Shown piece after piece: positions 60,573 to 64,000 of a stretch of DNA of 64,000 nucleotides (positions are counted from its first letter, which is position 1; every line of letters starts with the position of its first letter). The stretch is from an uncultured Clostridia bacterium (GTDB lineage Bacteria > Bacillota > Clostridia > Oscillospirales > QAKW01): NCBI GenBank assembly GCA_944385895.1, contig CALWYZ010000003.1, positions 1 to 64,000 on the forward strand, given 5' to 3'. The translations under genes were made by a program, and so were the position numbers. Under the pieces are notes generated by a model. That model worked only from the letters and a program-made list of their open reading frames with translations. It was not told the DNA's origin and did not search any database.

Positions 60573-62605
60573 TGGCAGTAGAAGTAATAAAAAATGCCGG
60601 ATTTTGTTTTGGCGTTTCAAGAGCGATAGAACTTTTGAAAAGTGAAATTGAAGATCCGAGTAATACCGATGTTTATACTCTTGGTGAAATAATACATAAT
60701 CCGGATATAATAGATGAGTTTTCTAAAGCAGGTGTAAAAATTGCACAAAATGCGAGCGATGTACCGCCTGGCGCCACAATAGTAATTCGTGCGCATGGTG
60801 TAACGGTTGACGAAATGAAAATTTTGAATGATTCGGGAGTAAAGGTGGTTGATGCCACCTGTCCGTTTGTCGCAAAAATTCATGACATAGTAAAAAAAGA
60901 GAGTGAAAACGGTAATATTATTTTTATCGGAGGTGATGCTGCTCATCCTGAAGTAGAAGGCATTAAAAGCCGTGCAAGGATTAGCAGAGTGTTTAGTAAT
61001 TGTGCTCAACTCAAAGATTTACTGTCAAAAGAGCCGGATTTATTGTTGAAAACTGCTACATTTGTTTGGCAAACTACTTTTAATTTAAATGAATATGCTA
61101 AATGCAACAAATTTGTTAAAAAAACATTTAAAAGCACGAAAATTTATGATACAATATGTAATGCGACAGAATTGCGCCAGAAAGAGACTATGGAGCTTGC
61201 CAAAAAATCAGATGTTATGATTATAATAGGCGGCCGTAAAAGCTCCAATGCAAACAAGCTATACGATGTTGCAAAACGTTTTTGCAAAAATACTTATTTT
61301 GTGCAAAACGTAAAAGAAATACCAATTAAATTTATATATAATTTTAAAAATATTGGTATTACGGCCGGTGCGTCAACGCCTGACCGTATAATTGAGGAGG
61401 TAAAACAATTTATGTCTGAACTGACAAACAACACAACGGTTAATGAGGATATGACCTTCGAGGAGATGCTTGAGAATTCCTTAAAAAAAGTAATTGCTAC
61501 GGGAGACAGAGTCAAAGGAATCGTAGTAGGCGTTAATCCCGCTGAAGTGAAGGTCGACCTTGGAACCAAGCAGTCAGGATTCATAACTAAAGAAAATTTT
61601 TCTGCTGATTCGTCAATTGATTTGACAACAGCTGTTAATATAGGCGATGAAATTGATTGTGTAGCTTTGCGTGTAAATGATGTTGAGGGCACAATTGCAT
61701 TATCCAAAAAACGCGTTGACTCGATGAAGGGTTACGAGGAAATTGAAAAGGCTTACGAAGAAAAAAGCGTACTTGAAGCCGAAGTCAAAGAGGTGACGTC
61801 CGGAGGTCTTGTTATCATTGTTAACAATGTACGCGTATTTATACCCAAGTCTCTTACAGGTAAGCCGGCATCTTTTGACCTTAATTCTTTAAAGGGTGAA
61901 AAGGTTCAATTCAATATTATCGAATTTTCACAAAACCGCGGACGTAAAAAGATAATCGGCTCAATGAAGGCGATAGAGAATGAAAAACGCAAGGCAGCAA
62001 GAAAAGAATTTTGGGAAAATGCTGCTGTAGGTGACAGATTTGAGGGCACAGTAAAATCTCTTACAACATTTGGTGCGTTTGTTGATCTTGGCTGTGTAGA
62101 CGGGCTTTTGCACATAACTGAGCTGACATGGAAAAAAATAGGTCATCCTTCTGAAGTTGTTAATGTCGGAGATAAGATATCTGTATATATAAAGGATATT
62201 GATAAAGAAAACAAAAAGATTTCTTTGGGATACAAAGATCCCAATGCAGATCCGTTTGTGCTGTTTACTAATAATTATAAAGTCGGAGATACAGTTAAAG
62301 TTAAAATTGTCAGCATAATGCCTTTTGGCGCTTTTGCTAATATAACTGATGGTGTTGACGGTCTTATACATATATCTCAGCTATCTGATAAGCGTGTTAA
62401 CAAACCATCTGATGTTGTTGCTGTTGGTGACGAAGTAGAAGCTAAAATTGTTGATATAAATACTGAAACAAGAAAAGTCGGTCTGTCTATGCGTGCTCTT
62501 ATAGAAGAGGCTAAGGCTGCTGAAGAAAGTGCTGATGTAGCAGCTGATGTCGCAGATACCGTAATTGTAAGCGATGATACAGAGAATGTAACGGTTGCTG
62601 AATAA
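60572..62605 (+). CDS. ispH-rpsA: IspH fused to ribosomal protein S1-like domains
   Basis: A 677-residue fusion common in Clostridia. Residues 1-285 are 4-hydroxy-3-methylbut-2-enyl diphosphate reductase, the last MEP-pathway step, with the three cluster cysteines in GFCFGV (C12), DATCPF and ICNATELRQ. Residues 310-650 hold four S1 RNA-binding domains (GDRVKGIVVG, LEAEVKEVTS, GDRFEGTVKSLTTFGAFVDLG, GDTVKVKIVSIMPFGAFANI). The C-terminal tail is acidic. Behind the stop, another frame (62605-62667) still reads as an acidic tail, hinting at a recent frameshift. Confidence 0.95.
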   Translation: MAVEVIKNAGFCFGVSRAIELLKSEIEDPSNTDVYTLGEIIHNPDIIDEFSKAGVKIAQNASDVPPGATIVIRAHGVTVDEMKILNDSGVKVVDATCPFVAKIHDIVKKESENGNIIFIGGDAAHPEVEGIKSRARISRVFSNCAQLKDLLSKEPDLLLKTATFVWQTTFNLNEYAKCNKFVKKTFKSTKIYDTICNATELRQKETMELAKKSDVMIIIGGRKSSNANKLYDVAKRFCKNTYFVQNVKEIPIKFIYNFKNIGITAGASTPDRIIEEVKQFMSELTNNTTVNEDMTFEEMLENSLKKVIATGDRVKGIVVGVNPAEVKVDLGTKQSGFITKENFSADSSIDLTTAVNIGDEIDCVALRVNDVEGTIALSKKRVDSMKGYEEIEKAYEEKSVLEAEVKEVTSGGLVIIVNNVRVFIPKSLTGKPASFDLNSLKGEKVQFNIIEFSQNRGRKKIIGSMKAIENEKRKAARKEFWENAAVGDRFEGTVKSLTTFGAFVDLGCVDGLLHITELTWKKIGHPSEVVNVGDKISVYIKDIDKENKKISLGYKDPNADPFVLFTNNYKVGDTVKVKIVSIMPFGAFANITDGVDGLIHISQLSDKRVNKPSDVVAVGDEVEAKIVDINTETRKVGLSMRALIEEAKAAEESADVAADVADTVIVSDDTENVTVAE

Positions 62606-62700
62606 ATGCAGACGACAACACCGTTTCCGGCAATGATGAGTCATTGCAGCAAACAGAGGCTAAATAAGTATAATCTGTTTTGAATTTAGCTAAATATAAT

Positions 62701-62740
62701 GCAGCCGCGGCTAAAAATGCCGCGGCTGCTTTGATTTTTT
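62701..62740. terminator. bidirectional terminator
   Basis: GCAGCCGCGGC (62701-62711) and GCCGCGGCTGC (62719-62729), 11-bp perfect stem, then TTTGATTTTTT. Serves ispH-rpsA and the convergent AraC gene. Confidence 0.9.
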
Positions 62741-62743
62741 GAA

Positions 62744-63646
62744 TCAGATAGAATGATTAGGAAAATTGCTTTCGGAAAAAAGCTTTTTTCTATATTTATT
62801 TGGAGAAATACCTCTTGACGACCTGAAAATACTGATAAAATAACAGATATCATTATATCCGCACTCAAACGAAATATCAGAGACGCTTTTATCGGTAGTA
62901 AGCAGTAGTTTTTCGGCTTCATTGCACCGAACAGCGTTTAGGTATTCTCTAAAGCTTTTTCCGATGATTTTGCAAAATTTTCTAGAAAAGTAACTGTAAC
63001 TGAGTCCAATCTCTTGTGCACATGTCATAGCTGTGATATCAAACATATAGTTTTTGTGTATGTAGTCTATAGCATTGTAAATAGACGTTGTAAGATCACT
63101 TACTGTATTGTAATTTTCCGCGCCGCTGTTATTCCATTCTTTAAGTACGCATAGCAAAAGCTGCATGCAATTTATTTTGATATTCAATTCAAAAGCATAT
63201 TCCATTGCTTCTTTGGATGATATTATATTGTTTAAAATGCTATTGATCTCACTGCCTTTAAGTTCATCAGCCCGCCAGATGGTGCGCTTGTTTTCTTTAT
63301 TCAGCTTGAAAGGCATAATATATTTATAAGGCGAATGATCAAATTGACTGTACAGCATGAATGGATCCAGCTTTAAAACGTAGTAACCGTTTTCTTTACA
63401 GCTTTGAGAATACAGACTGTGTATATCTCTTGAAAGAATAAGCAACAGATCACCTGGGTGAAGGGTATACTTTGTTTGATTTATGAAAGCAGTGTAAACA
63501 CCGTGCATTACAAAAATAAATTCAACTGATTCCTGAATGTGTGCTGCTGCTGTTATACTGTTTGGTGCTGCCGGCTGATAAAACACTTGATATTCAAAGC
63601 GTTTGCCGTCATATAGCTCGCCTTCAACGCGGTAATCAAGCTGCAT
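62744..63646 (-). CDS. AraC-family regulator with cupin domain
   Basis: A 300-residue regulator. Residues 10-110 look like the AraC cupin sensor domain (FVMHGVYTAFINQTKYTLHPG), and residues 200-295 the double helix-turn-helix (TAMTCAQEIGLSYSYFSRKF; SVSDISFECGYNDICYFISI). The start at 63646 has GGAG eight bases upstream. It probably controls a carbohydrate or stress gene; the target is not clear, since the neighbour to the right is a transporter. Confidence 0.9.
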   Translation of the reverse strand: MQLDYRVEGELYDGKRFEYQVFYQPAAPNSITAAAHIQESVEFIFVMHGVYTAFINQTKYTLHPGDLLLILSRDIHSLYSQSCKENGYYVLKLDPFMLYSQFDHSPYKYIMPFKLNKENKRTIWRADELKGSEINSILNNIISSKEAMEYAFELNIKINCMQLLLCVLKEWNNSGAENYNTVSDLTTSIYNAIDYIHKNYMFDITAMTCAQEIGLSYSYFSRKFCKIIGKSFREYLNAVRCNEAEKLLLTTDKSVSDISFECGYNDICYFISIFRSSRGISPNKYRKKLFSESNFPNHSI

Positions 63647-63726
63647 ATTATTATCTCCTAAAACCGATATATATTTTTTAAATTCTAACATATCAAAAAT
63701 TAAAAGTAAACTAAAAGCAATAAAAT

Positions 63727-63753
63727 AAAAGCAGGCCTTAAGGCCTGCTTTTA
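63727..63753. terminator. bidirectional terminator
   Basis: AGCAGGCCTTAAGGCCTGCT is fully palindromic with A and T runs outside. It ends the transporter gene that enters from the right. Confidence 0.9.
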
Positions 63754-63754
63754 T

Positions 63755-64000
63755 TTAAAAGAATTTGTCTTTTATTCCAAAGAAGAAAATAATCAATATA
63801 ATTACCGGAAGTATATATTTCATATAAATACGCAGCCAGCTTGCCATTTTAAGACCTGTTCCGGTATTCGCTTCCTTGAGGAAGTTATCCCATCCCCATC
63901 CGTGTTTTGAAACACAGAATAGAAGGTATATAAGTGATCCCAACGGAAGAAATATATTGCTGACCAAAAAGTCTTCAAGATCAAGAACGGCAGAGTTGTC
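63755..64000 (-). CDS. sodium-dependent transporter (NSS family), C-terminal part
   Basis: The frame is open to the window edge and its start lies to the right. The visible 81 residues contain FLVSNIFLPLGSLIYLLF, a polar loop (GWGWDNFLKEAN), and MKYILPVIILIIFFFGIKDK. This pattern of the last two helices is typical of the bacterial neurotransmitter:sodium symporter family, such as LeuT-like and Firmicute amino-acid transporters. Substrate unknown. Confidence 0.75.
   Translation of the reverse strand, partial: DNSAVLDLEDFLVSNIFLPLGSLIYLLFCVSKHGWGWDNFLKEANTGTGLKMASWLRIYMKYILPVIILIIFFFGIKDKFF

Noticed and set aside
1-64000. CRISPR arrays, rRNA genes, insertion sequences, known antibiotic-resistance genes
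   Set aside because: None was seen. The ICE cargo is a signalling/ABC exporter island, not a recognised resistance cluster such as van genes.

Overview
The window looks like a low-GC Clostridia (Oscillospiraceae/Lachnospiraceae-type gut Firmicute) chromosome carrying a complete integrative conjugative element (ICE). Signs of the host are the AT-rich flank, strong AGGAGG-type ribosome sites, a T-box in front of pheST, an IreB protein, and the fusion of IspH to ribosomal protein S1 that is common in Clostridia. 

ICE, about 1-38397. It lies between two copies of the last 32 bases of a tRNA-Leu region (1-32 and 38366-38397). The tRNA body lies left of the window. The right copy carries tRNA-like sequence back to a CAA anticodon loop, followed by what looks like the tRNA's original terminator. 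The element is visibly more GC-rich than the flank and nearly all its genes read leftward. From the left: tyrosine integrase, excisionase-like protein and a MazF-like protein with a zinc ribbon; a sigma-region-4 regulator; a signalling cargo island (broken single-domain receiver, two-domain FtsX-type ABC exporter, zinc-ribbon protein, OmpR-type regulator and sensorless histidine kinase); then a Tn1549-like conjugation module (CHAP hydrolase, class B sortase, VirB4, PrgI, DUF3560 protein, VirB6, Maff2, VirD4, ArdC-like protein, PcfB, MobP relaxase, MobC); a DNA cytosine methyltransferase, candidate oriT, HTH-PcfM fusion and Toprim protein; ArdA and two companions; a 1408-residue thioester/Cna-B surface adhesin; a lipoprotein; ParB/ParA; and a second excisionase-like protein beside the right end. 

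The signalling island is the clearest regulatory unit. Three promoters (broken receiver, zinc-ribbon/ABC operon, regulator/kinase operon) share one architecture: two AAATGT/ACATTT boxes 11 bp apart, the outer box at the -35 position 17 bp from the -10. This suggests one response regulator controlling all three units. 

Chromosome, 38398-64000. Next to the ICE is a small scrambled zone: a frameshifted ireB tail inverted relative to the intact ireB, enclosing a hypothetical gene and a DUF2628 gene without a proper start. Then come ireB, pheT and pheS with a T-box; a DUF6106 protein; nnr and alr; an OPA/MFS transporter with a DeoR-type regulator whose promoter lies in a 19-bp inverted repeat; an EamA transporter; mtnN; a PrsA-like foldase; an ECF vitamin transporter operon; tRNA-Thr(CGU); an RpiR regulator; a convergent housekeeping operon (YhiN-like flavoprotein, cmk, plsC, ispH-rpsA); an AraC regulator; and the C-terminal part of a sodium:neurotransmitter-symporter-family transporter cut by the window edge. 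No CRISPR array, rRNA or insertion sequence was seen.
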